64,000 nt of DNA from Pirellula sp. (GTDB lineage Bacteria > Planctomycetota > Planctomycetia > Pirellulales > PNKZ01). This document shows, piece after piece, positions 35,612-43,909 of the stretch; positions within the stretch are counted from its first letter, which is position 1, and each line of letters starts with the position of its first letter. Location: positions 62,001 through 126,000 of the forward strand of contig PNKZ01000010.1 of assembly GCA_013822735.1 (NCBI GenBank). The letters are read 5' to 3'. A program made the position numbers and the translations under genes. The notes beneath the pieces are model-generated. The model saw nothing but the letters and a program-made list of their open reading frames with translations. It did not search any database and was not told the origin of the DNA.

Positions 35612-38542
35612 ATGCCCGATTTCGATTTCCTGAAGGACCTCGATCCCCAGCCCGAGCCGAAGCCGACGCCGGAAGGAAAGGCCCCTGAGTCCCCCAAGAA
35701 GGATGCGGCGCTCGATTTCGACTTCTTGAGCGAACTCACGCCCGATAAGCCGTCGTCGGCTAAGCCTGTCGACGATCCGCTGGCCGACGCTCTAAGCGAA
35801 TTGGAAGTCGAAGCGGCCCCCGCCGCCGAATTCCAACCGCTCGCGGATCTATCCGCCGACACGACCGGCACGGTGAGCGACGACCCGATTTTCGACCTCG
35901 ACGATCTGCTGGCGCCCGAGCCTGTCGCCGAAGCTGCGCCGACTGCCGAAGCCGCACCCTCCACGGAGGCGGCGCCCGCCGCGACGCCGGAACCGGGCCC
36001 GATGGTCGACGATCCGCTGGCCGACGCCTTGAGCGAACTCGAAACGGAAGCCGCACCCGCCGCGACGTTTGAGGCGCTCGCCGACATGACGGCCGATACG
36101 ACCGGCGCCGTGAGCGACGATCCGCAGTTCGACATCGACGACATCACCGCAGTCCCCGCCGCCGAATCGCCGCCCAACGCCGAAGTCGATTTCGATTTCC
36201 TCGGTATGGGCGACGCCGGCCCCAGCGAACCTACGCCGACGCCGCTTGCCGACGAAGTTGCACCGCTGCAATCAGACGCCACGTTCCGCTGGGAAGATCG
36301 CGATTCCGACGAACCGCCCGAACACCGTCTCGCTCCGGCCGAAGACGCCACGATGTTCGACTCCGACGCGACGATGATGCACGCCTCGGCGCCCGAACCA
36401 AACTCGCTCGCCGATTCGGCCGAGCTCGCGGCGATTGTCGGCGGCGCCATGGGCGTCGCCATGGTCGCTCCGGAAGTGCTCACGCCTCCCGAGCCGGCTT
36501 GGGAACCGCCGACAATTCCGGAAGAGCCGCTCCCGCCGGCCCCCGACGCCGCCGACCCGACCTATCCGGCATATGAAAGCCTCACGCATCACATTCGCCA
36601 AACGTCGTTGCTCGGCAGCGTGGAAGCAGTGCTCGGCTGGGACGAACGCTGCATGATGCCGGCCGCCGGCACCGAAACGCGGGCCGAACAAATTACATTG
36701 CTCTCAGGCCTGATTCACGAGCGCCTCACCGATCCGCGCATCGGCGAGTGGCTGCAAACTTTGGATACCGGCACGCTCGCCGCCGATCCGCAAGGTGAGG
36801 CCGGCACCACGGTCCGACAGATTCGCCGCCAATACGAAAAGCGCAACAAACTGCCGAAAACGCTCGTCGAAGAACTCGCGCATACGGCGGTCGTCGGCCA
36901 AGCCACGTGGCAAGAAGCCCGACAGAACAACGACTTCGCATCGTTCGCTCCGCTGCTCGAGAAGATGGTTCGACTCAAGCGCGAACAGGCCGATGCGCTC
37001 GGCTTCACCGAATCGCCGTACGATGCGCTGCTCGACGAATTCGAACAAGGGGAACTCACCTCGCGCGTCACGCAAGTGCTCGGCGCATTGCGCGACGAAC
37101 TCGTGCCGCTAGTGGCGAAGATTCGCGAAAGCGGTCGCGCGCCGCGGGTCGATCTGCTCGAACGCCGCTATCCCGTCGAACTCCAACGGGCCTTCGGTCG
37201 CAAGGCGGCCGCCGACATCGGCTTCGACTTCCAGCGGGGCCGGCTCGACGTCACGGCCCATCCGTTCTGTACCGGCCTCGGCCCGAACGATTGCCGCATT
37301 ACGACGCGCTACGACGAAAACTTCTTCAACGCCGGCTACTTCGGCATCCTGCACGAAGCGGGACACGGCATCTACGACCAAGGGCTCCGAGCCGATCAAT
37401 ACGGCTTGCCGCTCGGCGAAGCGGTTTCGATGGGCATTCACGAGTCGCAATCGCGGATGTGGGAAATTCTGGTCGGACGGAGCTTGCCGTATTGGCGGGG
37501 CAAATACGCATCCGCACGGCGCACCTTTCCGGAAGCGCTCGCCGGCGTCACGCTCGGACATTTCTACTTCGCCGTCAACGATGTTCGGCCGTCGCTCATT
37601 CGCGTCGAAGCGGACGAGTTCACGTACAACTTGCACATCCTGATTCGCTTCGAACTCGAGCAAGCGCTCATCTCGGGCGAACTATCGGTCGCCGATCTAC
37701 CGGCCGCTTGGAATCAGAAGTACCGCGACTACCTCGGCATCGAGCCGCCGACCGACGCCGACGGCGTGCTGCAAGACATCCATTGGAGCGCCGGCCTCTT
37801 CGGTTACTTCCCCACCTATTCGCTCGGCAACCTGTACGCGGCCCAGTTCTTCGAACAAGCCGACAAGGACCTCGGCGGACTTGCGCAGCAATTCGAGCGT
37901 GGCGAGTTCCAATACCTGCGGCGCTGGCTCAACGTCAATATCCATCGCCACGGCCAACGCTACACGGCCGCGGAACTCGTCGAGCGCGTCACCGGAAAGC
38001 CGCTTTCGCACGAGCCGCTCATGCGGCACCTCCGGGCCAAGTTCGATCTGCTGTACGGACCCGATGCCGATACGTTCGTCGAACTCGACGTGCCCGACGC
38101 GGATGCTTTGGCAACCGCGCCGTATGAAGAAGCTCAGGGCGGCGTGGCGATGCAAGACGCCGGCGACGTCGGCGGCTACGGCATCGCGATGGAGCCCGGC
38201 GGCTTCGACGGCATGACGGTCGGCGGCGGCATTGCGGCGACGCCCGGCAGTTTTGCGCCGGTTCGCGCTAAGCCGAAAAAGAAGGCCTCGTCGCTGGCGA
38301 TGATCATCGTCTTCGGCGGCATCGTGCTCGGCGGCGTGTTCGGCATTGCGCTCGGCCTGATGATTCTGCTCTGGTGGAAAGGCCCGGTCGACGGCGACGT
38401 TCTGAAGCTCGATCTGCAAAATAAACTACCGAGTTGGATGGTGCCCGCTTCTCCCGCGCCGACTCCGGAACCGCTAACACCGGAACCGAGTACGTCGTCC
38501 CCCGGCGACTCGTCGACACCGACCGAACCGTCGGCGAACTAA
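35612..38542 (+). CDS. M32 carboxypeptidase embedded in a membrane-anchored fusion protein
   Basis: The 976-residue protein has an acidic, Ala/Pro-rich N-terminal region (1-315) with two copies of a DDPLADALSELE...ADTTG...SDDP unit, a complete M32 (thermostable carboxypeptidase/Taq-type) domain (about 319-825), a low-complexity Gly linker, and one transmembrane helix at about 895-922, followed by a Pro/Ser/Thr-rich tail. The metal site HEAGH is at about 581-585, with the IHESQSRMWE signature behind it. M32 enzymes normally have about 500 residues, are cytosolic and trim C-terminal residues. The added ends suggest membrane tethering. ATG at 35612 begins MPDFDFLKDL. A hairpin terminator follows. 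Confidence 0.87.
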   Translation: MPDFDFLKDLDPQPEPKPTPEGKAPESPKKDAALDFDFLSELTPDKPSSAKPVDDPLADALSELEVEAAPAAEFQPLADLSADTTGTVSDDPIFDLDDLLAPEPVAEAAPTAEAAPSTEAAPAATPEPGPMVDDPLADALSELETEAAPAATFEALADMTADTTGAVSDDPQFDIDDITAVPAAESPPNAEVDFDFLGMGDAGPSEPTPTPLADEVAPLQSDATFRWEDRDSDEPPEHRLAPAEDATMFDSDATMMHASAPEPNSLADSAELAAIVGGAMGVAMVAPEVLTPPEPAWEPPTIPEEPLPPAPDAADPTYPAYESLTHHIRQTSLLGSVEAVLGWDERCMMPAAGTETRAEQITLLSGLIHERLTDPRIGEWLQTLDTGTLAADPQGEAGTTVRQIRRQYEKRNKLPKTLVEELAHTAVVGQATWQEARQNNDFASFAPLLEKMVRLKREQADALGFTESPYDALLDEFEQGELTSRVTQVLGALRDELVPLVAKIRESGRAPRVDLLERRYPVELQRAFGRKAAADIGFDFQRGRLDVTAHPFCTGLGPNDCRITTRYDENFFNAGYFGILHEAGHGIYDQGLRADQYGLPLGEAVSMGIHESQSRMWEILVGRSLPYWRGKYASARRTFPEALAGVTLGHFYFAVNDVRPSLIRVEADEFTYNLHILIRFELEQALISGELSVADLPAAWNQKYRDYLGIEPPTDADGVLQDIHWSAGLFGYFPTYSLGNLYAAQFFEQADKDLGGLAQQFERGEFQYLRRWLNVNIHRHGQRYTAAELVERVTGKPLSHEPLMRHLRAKFDLLYGPDADTFVELDVPDADALATAPYEEAQGGVAMQDAGDVGGYGIAMEPGGFDGMTVGGGIAATPGSFAPVRAKPKKKASSLAMIIVFGGIVLGGVFGIALGLMILLWWKGPVDGDVLKLDLQNKLPSWMVPASPAPTPEPLTPEPSTSSPGDSSTPTEPSAN

Positions 38543-38558
38543 TCGACTACGCATCTAC

Positions 38559-38589
38559 AAGCGGCGGGCTTAATGCCCGCCGCTTTTTT
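38559..38589 (+). terminator. Rho-independent terminator after the M32 gene
   Basis: An 11 bp stem (38559-38569 with 38575-38585), a TTAAT loop and a run of six T's ending near 38589 follow the M32 stop by about 17 bp. Confidence 0.85.
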
Positions 38590-38623
38590 GTTGCGCGCGT
38601 GCTCCCCAGCATGTCAACCCTCG

Positions 38624-38641
38624 TTTTTGGCCGGCCAAAAA
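38624..38641. repeat. Palindrome TTTTTGGCCGGCCAAAAA, copy 1
   Basis: Perfect 18 bp palindrome. Its inner 16 bases recur at 57976-57991. It lies between the terminator and the helix-turn-helix gene. Confidence 0.6.
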
Positions 38642-38753
38642 ACGCCTGGAAATTGGGCCGGCAGGTTTGGGAGAATCCCTCTCGGTTTTCCAAACGGTTG
38701 CGCGCCGAATTTACGACCGCGCGACTTACCTTCTTTCCCGCGGGAGCGACGTG

Positions 38754-39152
38754 ATGACGAGACATGTCAAACTAGATGCCGTAACACAACAAAAGTTCTG
38801 CGCCATGGTGAGCGTCGGTTGTTCCGCACGAAGGGCCGCGAAACTTTGCGGGGTCGGAGAAAGCGCCATCCGTGAGCGTGAGAAAAACGACCCGGACTTT
38901 CGCGAACAATATCTTAGTGCCAAGCAGATTCGCGAAATCACGCCCCTTCGCCAGATCAAAGAAGCAGGCGTCAAGTCTTGGCGTGCCGCCGCCTGGACGC
39001 TGGAGCGACTCGATCCGGAAGAATATGGCGCGGACCGTAAGAGGGGAGATTATCCGGACCAGATGGCCGACATGCTCGAACGTTATGCCGAGTCTCTCAT
39101 GCCGAAGGCCTTTGAAGAAAACGCAACCACGAACGGCCAAGAATCGACGTAA
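38754..39152 (+). CDS. Small helix-turn-helix protein, terminase-small-subunit-like
   Basis: The 132-residue protein has an N-terminal helix-turn-helix: FCAMVSVGCSARRAAKLCGV followed by GESAIREREKND. The rest is charged, with REITPLRQIKEAGVKSWRAA and DPEEYGADRKRGD. The layout resembles small HTH proteins related to phage terminase small subunits and transposase helpers, but no terminase or phage gene is nearby. GTG at 38751 and ATG at 38754 are adjacent; GGGAG lies upstream. The stop codon overlaps the first bases of a 144 bp inverted-repeat element, so the 3' end may have been shaped by its insertion. Function unclear. Confidence 0.6.
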   Translation: MTRHVKLDAVTQQKFCAMVSVGCSARRAAKLCGVGESAIREREKNDPDFREQYLSAKQIREITPLRQIKEAGVKSWRAAAWTLERLDPEEYGADRKRGDYPDQMADMLERYAESLMPKAFEENATTNGQEST

Positions 39153-39287
39153 GTCACCGTTCATGAAACTCGTCCGTGCGCAGATAACTCCGGCTATCTG
39201 CGCACAACCCTAAAACCCACAAGGGGTGCGCAGATAGCGGGAGTTATCTGCGCACCGACCAGTTCTGATTTCGATGACTTACGTCGA
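39144..39287. repeat. Palindromic element, copy A (13 bp terminal inverted repeats, 80 bp core)
   Basis: Perfect 13 bp inverted ends TCGACGTAAGTCA (39144-39156) and its complement (39275-39287) flank an 80 bp core at 39176-39255. The core is a nested hairpin: outer arm GCGCAGATAACTCC and its inverse, inner arm TATCTGCGCAC and its inverse, and a loop around AAAACCCACAAGGGG. A related core in opposite orientation is at 57530-57609 (about 71 of 80 identical). It looks like a MITE or REP-type element. Confidence 0.75.
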
Positions 39288-39313
39288 CCATGAGGATTCG
39301 ATGAGGCGGAAAC

Positions 39314-39406
39314 CAGGCGCTAGGCGGCAGGCGTTTGGCGCTGGCAGGACAGGGTTTGTAGTTCAGTCCTCGCTAGCGCCTAGTGCCCAACGCCTAGCGC
39401 CTGCTG
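39314..39406. repeat. Imperfect inverted repeat of AGGCGCTAGGCG units
   Basis: GC-rich units such as AGGCGCTAGGCGGCAGGCG on the left and CAACGCCTAGCGCCTGCTGC on the right are inverse copies around a short spacer. It lies directly upstream of the predicted argB promoter. Confidence 0.55.
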
Positions 39407-39409
39407 CCG

Positions 39410-39437
39410 TTGACACCCCCCTTGAGTATCGTAAAAT
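39410..39437 (+). promoter_or_regulatory. Predicted sigma-70-type promoter of argB
   Basis: TTGACA (39410-39415) and TAAAAT (39432-39437) are separated by 16 bases, a near-consensus match. The argB start is about 185 bp downstream, leaving a long leader with a GC-rich hairpin region and GTTTTTG around 39546-39552 that could act as an attenuator; that last point is speculative. Confidence 0.6.
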
Positions 39438-39623
39438 AGGCGGTTTCCCCTGCCGCGGCCGGCGCGAGTAGTGTTCCCGGAGCGTCGTTCCTACGAACGA
39501 TGCGGCTCGAAGAACGCTGCTTGATGCCTGCGAACCAGCGAGCAGGGTTTTTGTCGTTATTGGCTTGGGCCGTTTCCAGTCGCGAATCGCTCTTCAAAAC
39601 AACTTCCCGCGGGGACTTCGCCG

Positions 39624-40505
39624 TTGAACACCGCAGTGCAGAAAGCCGACGTTCTGATCGAGGCTTGCGAGTGGATTCGCAAGTTTCGCGACAAGATCAC
39701 GGTGATCAAACTCGGCGGCAGCGTGATGGAAGATGAGAATGCGCTGCGGCATCTGCTGCTCGATATTCTCTTCATGGAAACCGTCGGCATGCGGCCCGTG
39801 GTCGTGCACGGCGGCGGCGCCAACATCAGCCGCGAAATGGAGAAGGCCGGTCTCACGCCGCGCTGGGTACAAGGTCGCCGCTACACCGACGACGCCACGC
39901 TCGAGATCGTCGAACGGACGCTGGCGTACGACACCAACGAAATGCTGGCGAAGCGGATGGAAGAACTCGGCGGCCGCGCCGTGCCGCTGAACTTTCGCCG
40001 CAACATGAACGTATTGTTCGGAGGGAAGCTCGCGCTCCCCGGCGCCGACGGCAAGCCGCTCGACCTGGGCTACGTCGGCGACGTGACGCATATCGACCGT
40101 TCGACGATCGAGAACTTCTGCGTGGGCCGTATCCTGCCGATCATTCCCTCGATGTGCGTCGACGACCTCGGCCAAAAATACAACGTCAACGCCGACACCG
40201 CCGCTACGGCCGTCGCCGTCGCGCTCGGGGCCGAAAAGCTGATTTTCCTGAGCGACATCAACGGCGTGCGCCGCGACAAGAACGACCCCGACACCGTGAT
40301 TCGTTCGCTCACCGTAACGGAAGCGAAAAAGCTCATCGAAACGGGCGTCGTCGATGCAGGCATGATCCCAAAGTTGCAAGCCTGCATCGAGCCGCTCGAA
40401 AAGGGCATTCGCAAAGTCCACATCATCGACGGCCGCGAACGCCACTCGCTGCTCTTGGAAATCTACACGAGCATGGGCGTAGGAACGGAAATCTACCGCG
40501 GCTGA
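39624..40505 (+). CDS. argB: Acetylglutamate kinase
   Basis: The 293-residue amino acid kinase phosphorylates N-acetylglutamate in arginine synthesis. Motifs are clear: IKLGGSVMED near the N-terminus, VVVHGGGANISREMEKAG, the GRRYTDDATLEIVE segment, NVNADTAATAVAVALGAEKL and LSDINGV, plus the C-terminal GMIPKLQACIEPLEKGI. Length is normal. The start is a TTG at 39624; a GTG at 39636 is an alternative. It is followed by argD after 171 bp, which contain a 27 bp perfect inverted repeat, then argF. A strong promoter-like sequence lies upstream. Confidence 0.95.
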   Translation: MNTAVQKADVLIEACEWIRKFRDKITVIKLGGSVMEDENALRHLLLDILFMETVGMRPVVVHGGGANISREMEKAGLTPRWVQGRRYTDDATLEIVERTLAYDTNEMLAKRMEELGGRAVPLNFRRNMNVLFGGKLALPGADGKPLDLGYVGDVTHIDRSTIENFCVGRILPIIPSMCVDDLGQKYNVNADTAATAVAVALGAEKLIFLSDINGVRRDKNDPDTVIRSLTVTEAKKLIETGVVDAGMIPKLQACIEPLEKGIRKVHIIDGRERHSLLLEIYTSMGVGTEIYRG

Positions 40506-40557
40506 GTATCTGTCGAGTGCTGAATGCTGAATGACTGAATGCTGAGCAATTCAAAAT

Positions 40558-40636
40558 ACTAGCCCCGACGCGCAAGCGAGGGGACGTTGGGAATGATTGA
40601 ACGTTCGAGTCCCCTCGCTTGCGCGTCGGGGCTAGT
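40558..40636. repeat. Large perfect inverted repeat between argB and argD
   Basis: Arms 40558-40584 and 40610-40636 are perfect 27 bp inverse copies rich in GC (core GACGCGCAAGCGAGGGGA), with additional inner ACGTT/AACGT pairing and a loop of about 14 bases. No T tract follows. It could form a strong hairpin in the argB-argD transcript. Confidence 0.8.
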
Positions 40637-40676
40637 GTGTGAGTTCGACCGCGAACCCCGAACCAGGAACCTAACC

Positions 40677-41873
40677 GTGAGTACTGCAACGACAAGTTCC
40701 GCCGATGTCGTCGAGCTTTTCAAGCAATACGTCGTGCCGAACTACGGCCGTTATCCGGTCTGCCTCGTGCGCGGTGAAGGCTCCTACGTTTGGGACGCCG
40801 AAGGAAACAGATACCTTGACCTCTTCCCGGGCTGGGGCTGCAACCTCTTGGGCCACTGCCCGGAGCCGGTCGTACGGGCCGTGCAAGAGCAAGTCGCCAC
40901 GTTGATCCATGTGCCGAACACTTGGTACACGGAAGCCCAAGGCCTGTGGGCCAAGGCCCTGAGCGATCGCAGCTTCGGCGGCCAAGCGTTCTTCTGCAAC
41001 TCGGGAGCCGAGGCCAACGAAGCGGCCATTAAGCTCGCGCGGCTGCACGGCAAGGGACGCTACAAGATCATCACGTTTGAAAACGGCTTCCACGGCCGAA
41101 CGATGGGCTCGGTGTCGGCCACGGCACAACCGAAGTATCACGAAGGTCTCGGCCCAATGTTGGCCGGGTTTCTTTACGCGCCGTTCGGCGACTTGGCCGC
41201 GGTCGAAAAGCTGATCGATTCGGAAACGATCGCCATTATGATCGAGCCGGTGCAAGGAGAAGGGGGCGTGAATATTCCCCCTCCCGGCTTCTTAAAGGGC
41301 CTGCGCGAATTGTGCGACAAGCACAAGTTGCTGCTGATTTTCGACGAAGTGCAAACCGGCTGCGGACGTACCGGGCACTGGTTCGCATATCAACACTTCA
41401 ACGTCGTGCCGGACGTCATGACTCTGGCGAAAGCGGTTTGCGGCGGCATCGCCGGCGGTGCGATGCTGACGACGAAAGAGATTGCCCCGAGCCTGCGGCC
41501 CGGCATGCACGCGGCCACCTACGGCGGCAACCCCATCGCGGCTCGGGCCGGCATCGCGGCGCTCGAAATGATGGAGCAGGAGAACCTGCTTGAGTCGGCC
41601 AAGAAACTCGGCGAAGTTTTCAAGAAGCGCTTCACGGCGCTCAAGGCCGAATGCGAACTCATCGCCGAAGTGCGCGTGCTGGGCGTGATGATCGGTATTG
41701 AACTGAGCGTAGAGGGTGCGCCGATCGTCAAGGCGTGCCTCGAACGCAAACTCCTGATCAACTGCACGCACGGCACCGTGCTGCGATTGCTCCCCGCCAT
41801 GAATCTCACGGTCGCCCAAGCGGAAGAAGCGTGCGACATCATGGCCGAAGTGATCAAGGAACACGCCAAGTAA
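40677..41873 (+). CDS. argD: Acetylornithine aminotransferase
   Basis: This 398-residue class III PLP aminotransferase converts N-acetylglutamate semialdehyde to N-acetylornithine. Motifs include [71 protein letters not shown] with the PLP-contacting Asp, and the Schiff-base lysine in [14 protein letters not shown]. The C-terminal [12 protein letters not shown] is also family-typical. I use the GTG start at 40677, preceded by AGGA; the frame is open upstream into the palindrome. Position between argB and argF supports ArgD over other omega-aminotransferases. Confidence 0.93.
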   Translation: MSTATTSSADVVELFKQYVVPNYGRYPVCLVRGEGSYVWDAEGNRYLDLFPGWGCNLLGHCPEPVVRAVQEQVATLIHVPNTWYTEAQGLWAKALSDRSFGGQAFFCNSGAEANEAAIKLARLHGKGRYKIITFENGFHGRTMGSVSATAQPKYHEGLGPMLAGFLYAPFGDLAAVEKLIDSETIAIMIEPVQGEGGVNIPPPGFLKGLRELCDKHKLLLIFDEVQTGCGRTGHWFAYQHFNVVPDVMTLAKAVCGGIAGGAMLTTKEIAPSLRPGMHAATYGGNPIAARAGIAALEMMEQENLLESAKKLGEVFKKRFTALKAECELIAEVRVLGVMIGIELSVEGAPIVKACLERKLLINCTHGTVLRLLPAMNLTVAQAEEACDIMAEVIKEHAK

Positions 41874-41952
41874 CATTTAGATACACGACGTCGGCGCCTC
41901 GGATGCGGCCGACGATTTACCCGACTACTCCGACGACTGCGGCAGGCTTTTG

Positions 41953-42870
41953 ATGCGACATCTGTTTACTCTCGATGATCTAACAAGCGCCGAAATCGAG
42001 CGCATTTTCGCGATCACGCAAGACCTCAAAGCGAAGTTCGGCGCGGGTATTCGCGAGTCGCTTTTGCCCGGGCGCGTGATGGCGCTACTCTTCGAGAAGC
42101 CGTCGCTGCGAACGCGCGTCAGTTTCGAAGCCGGCATGACTCAACTCGGCGGCGGCAGCCTATTTCTCGGCGAAGACGTAGGTTGGGGCTCGCGCGAATC
42201 GATCGGCGACTTCGGTCGCGTGCTCAGTGAATTTGTCGACGTGATCGTCGTCCGCGCTAAGGCGCATCAGAAAGTGCTGGACCTCGCCGAACACAGCAGT
42301 TGCCCCGTGATCAACGGCCTCACCGACTTCTCGCACCCGTGCCAAGCCTTGGCGGACTTGTACACCGTGCTCGAGCGCTTCGGTACGCTGCGGGGCTTGA
42401 AGATTGCTTACGTCGGCGATGCAAACAACGTGGCCCGCAGCTTGGCCGAAGCCTGCGGCAAGCTCGGCGTAACGTTCGCCTGTGCCGCGCCGAAGGGATA
42501 TCAATTCACCGACTCCGACGTCGCGCGGTTGAAGAAAGAAACGCCGAAGATCGATCTGCAACTCACCGAAGACCCCAAGGCGGCGGTTCGCGGCGCGCAT
42601 GCCGTGTATACCGACGTTTGGACCAGCATGGGCCAAGAAGCCGAGCGCGAAGAGCGCCGCAAGGCCTTCGCCGGCTATCAAGTGAACGCCGCGTTGATGA
42701 AGCACGCTCCCAAGGAAGCGATCTTCATGCATTGCCTGCCGGCGAATCGCGGCGAAGAGGTGACTGACGACGTCATCGACTCGCCGGCGAGCGTCGTCGT
42801 CCAACAAGCGGGGAACCGGATGCACGCTCAGAAGGGCGTATTGGTCTGGCTGCTGGCCGCTCAAGCATAG
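41953..42870 (+). CDS. argF: Ornithine carbamoyltransferase
   Basis: The 305-residue protein transfers carbamoyl phosphate to ornithine, giving citrulline. The carbamoyl-phosphate site appears as [12 protein letters not shown], the variant with Leu in place of Thr that many ArgF proteins have. Other motifs are [42 protein letters not shown] and the catalytic [12 protein letters not shown]. Length is normal. ATG at 41953 directly follows a TTG; AGG lies upstream. It is the third gene of the arg cluster, 79 bp behind argD, with rph 34 bp downstream. Confidence 0.95.
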   Translation: MRHLFTLDDLTSAEIERIFAITQDLKAKFGAGIRESLLPGRVMALLFEKPSLRTRVSFEAGMTQLGGGSLFLGEDVGWGSRESIGDFGRVLSEFVDVIVVRAKAHQKVLDLAEHSSCPVINGLTDFSHPCQALADLYTVLERFGTLRGLKIAYVGDANNVARSLAEACGKLGVTFACAAPKGYQFTDSDVARLKKETPKIDLQLTEDPKAAVRGAHAVYTDVWTSMGQEAEREERRKAFAGYQVNAALMKHAPKEAIFMHCLPANRGEEVTDDVIDSPASVVVQQAGNRMHAQKGVLVWLLAAQA

Positions 42871-42904
42871 CTTCGAACTAATCTCTTCGCGAAAGCGAGT
42901 CCGC

Positions 42905-43633
42905 ATGCCGCGTCACGACGGTCGCAAACCTACGCAACTTCGCGAATGGAAGATCAAGCGCAAGTACACTCGCAGCACACCCGGCAGCGTCCTGATCTCC
43001 GCCGGCCGTACGACGGTGCTCTGTACGGCGAGCGTCGAGCTCAGCGTGCCGCCCTGGATGAAGGGGCAAGGCAAAGGCTGGGTGACCGGTGAATACAACA
43101 TGCTGCCGGGCAGCACGTCGCCGCGAAAACAACGCGAACGCGGCGGCAAGACCGACGGACGGACGACCGAGATCCAACGGCTGATCGGCCGGAGCGTTCG
43201 GGCCGTCGTCGACATGACTGCCTTGGGCGAGAAAACTATTACGCTGGATTGCGACGTACTCGAAGCCGACGGCGGCACGCGAACGGCAAGCATCACCGGG
43301 GCGCTCGTCGCGTTGGTCGACGCCGTGCGTAGTTTCGCTTCGGCCGAAGACGCGCGGCGAATCATTCGCGATTCGGTGGCGGCGGTGAGCGTCGGCATCG
43401 TCGACGGCGTGCCGGTGCTCGACTTGGACTACCCGGAAGATTCGGCGGCGCATGTCGACATGAACGTCGTCATGACCGGCGCGGGGAAATTTGTCGAAGT
43501 GCAAGGCACGGGCGAGAACGCCGTGTTTGACGAGCAAGACCTGGCCGCGATGCTCAAGCTCGCGCGCGGCGGCATGAAAGAGTTGGCCGCATTGCAAAAA
43601 GACGCGCTCGGGAAATCCTGGCCGTTTGCATGA
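42905..43633 (+). CDS. rph: Ribonuclease PH
   Basis: The 242-residue phosphorolytic exoribonuclease trims tRNA 3' ends. Recognisable stretches are [53 protein letters not shown], the [19 protein letters not shown] signature, [20 protein letters not shown] and [20 protein letters not shown]. Length matches the family. It begins 34 bp after argF and probably shares its transcript. Two hairpins with GGGAGAGG stems follow. Confidence 0.95.
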   Translation: MPRHDGRKPTQLREWKIKRKYTRSTPGSVLISAGRTTVLCTASVELSVPPWMKGQGKGWVTGEYNMLPGSTSPRKQRERGGKTDGRTTEIQRLIGRSVRAVVDMTALGEKTITLDCDVLEADGGTRTASITGALVALVDAVRSFASAEDARRIIRDSVAAVSVGIVDGVPVLDLDYPEDSAAHVDMNVVMTGAGKFVEVQGTGENAVFDEQDLAAMLKLARGGMKELAALQKDALGKSWPFA

Positions 43634-43645
43634 ACCGCTTTCCTC

Positions 43646-43703
43646 CCTCTCCCTTGCGGGAGAGGCGGTGTTTGATTTCCCCTCTCCCCTTGCGGGAGAG
43701 GGG
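43646..43703. repeat. Tandem CTCTCCC-TTGC-GGGAGAG hairpins
   Basis: Two adjacent palindromes (43646-43665 and about 43679-43703) share a CCTCTCCC stem and a TTGC loop. This type of intergenic repeat is widespread in GC-rich bacteria. No T tract follows; a role in ending the rph transcript is possible but unproven. Confidence 0.6.
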
Positions 43704-43726
43704 TTGGGGTGAGGGGTACTTTGTCG

Positions 43727-43909
43727 ATGATCATCACCTGCGAATGCGGCGGCAAAGTTGCCACGGAAGCGAAGCAGTGTCCGCATTGCGGCAAGCCGGG
43801 ACCGTTTGCTCCGCCGCAAGCGAAGGAATCGGGACTAGGCCGGCAGTTCTTGGCGGCCGTGGTTATCGCGGTGATCGGCGTGGCGATCTTACTAAAGTTG
43901 ATGAACTAA
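43727..43909 (+). CDS. Small zinc-ribbon membrane protein
   Basis: The 60-residue protein starts MIITCECGGKVATEAKQCPH, with cysteine pairs CEC and CPHC that form a probable zinc ribbon, followed by a single hydrophobic helix QFLAAVVIAVIGVAILLKL. It would sit in the cytoplasmic membrane with the ribbon inside. Its last 18 bases overlap the convergent acyltransferase-like gene. Function unknown. ATG at 43727; TTG at 43721 is possible. Confidence 0.65.
   Translation: MIITCECGGKVATEAKQCPHCGKPGPFAPPQAKESGLGRQFLAAVVIAVIGVAILLKLMN

Noticed and set aside
39144-39406. CRISPR array or tRNA in the repeat-rich stretch before argB
   Set aside because: Repeats are inverted, not direct with regular spacers, and no tRNA-like cloverleaf is recognisable.
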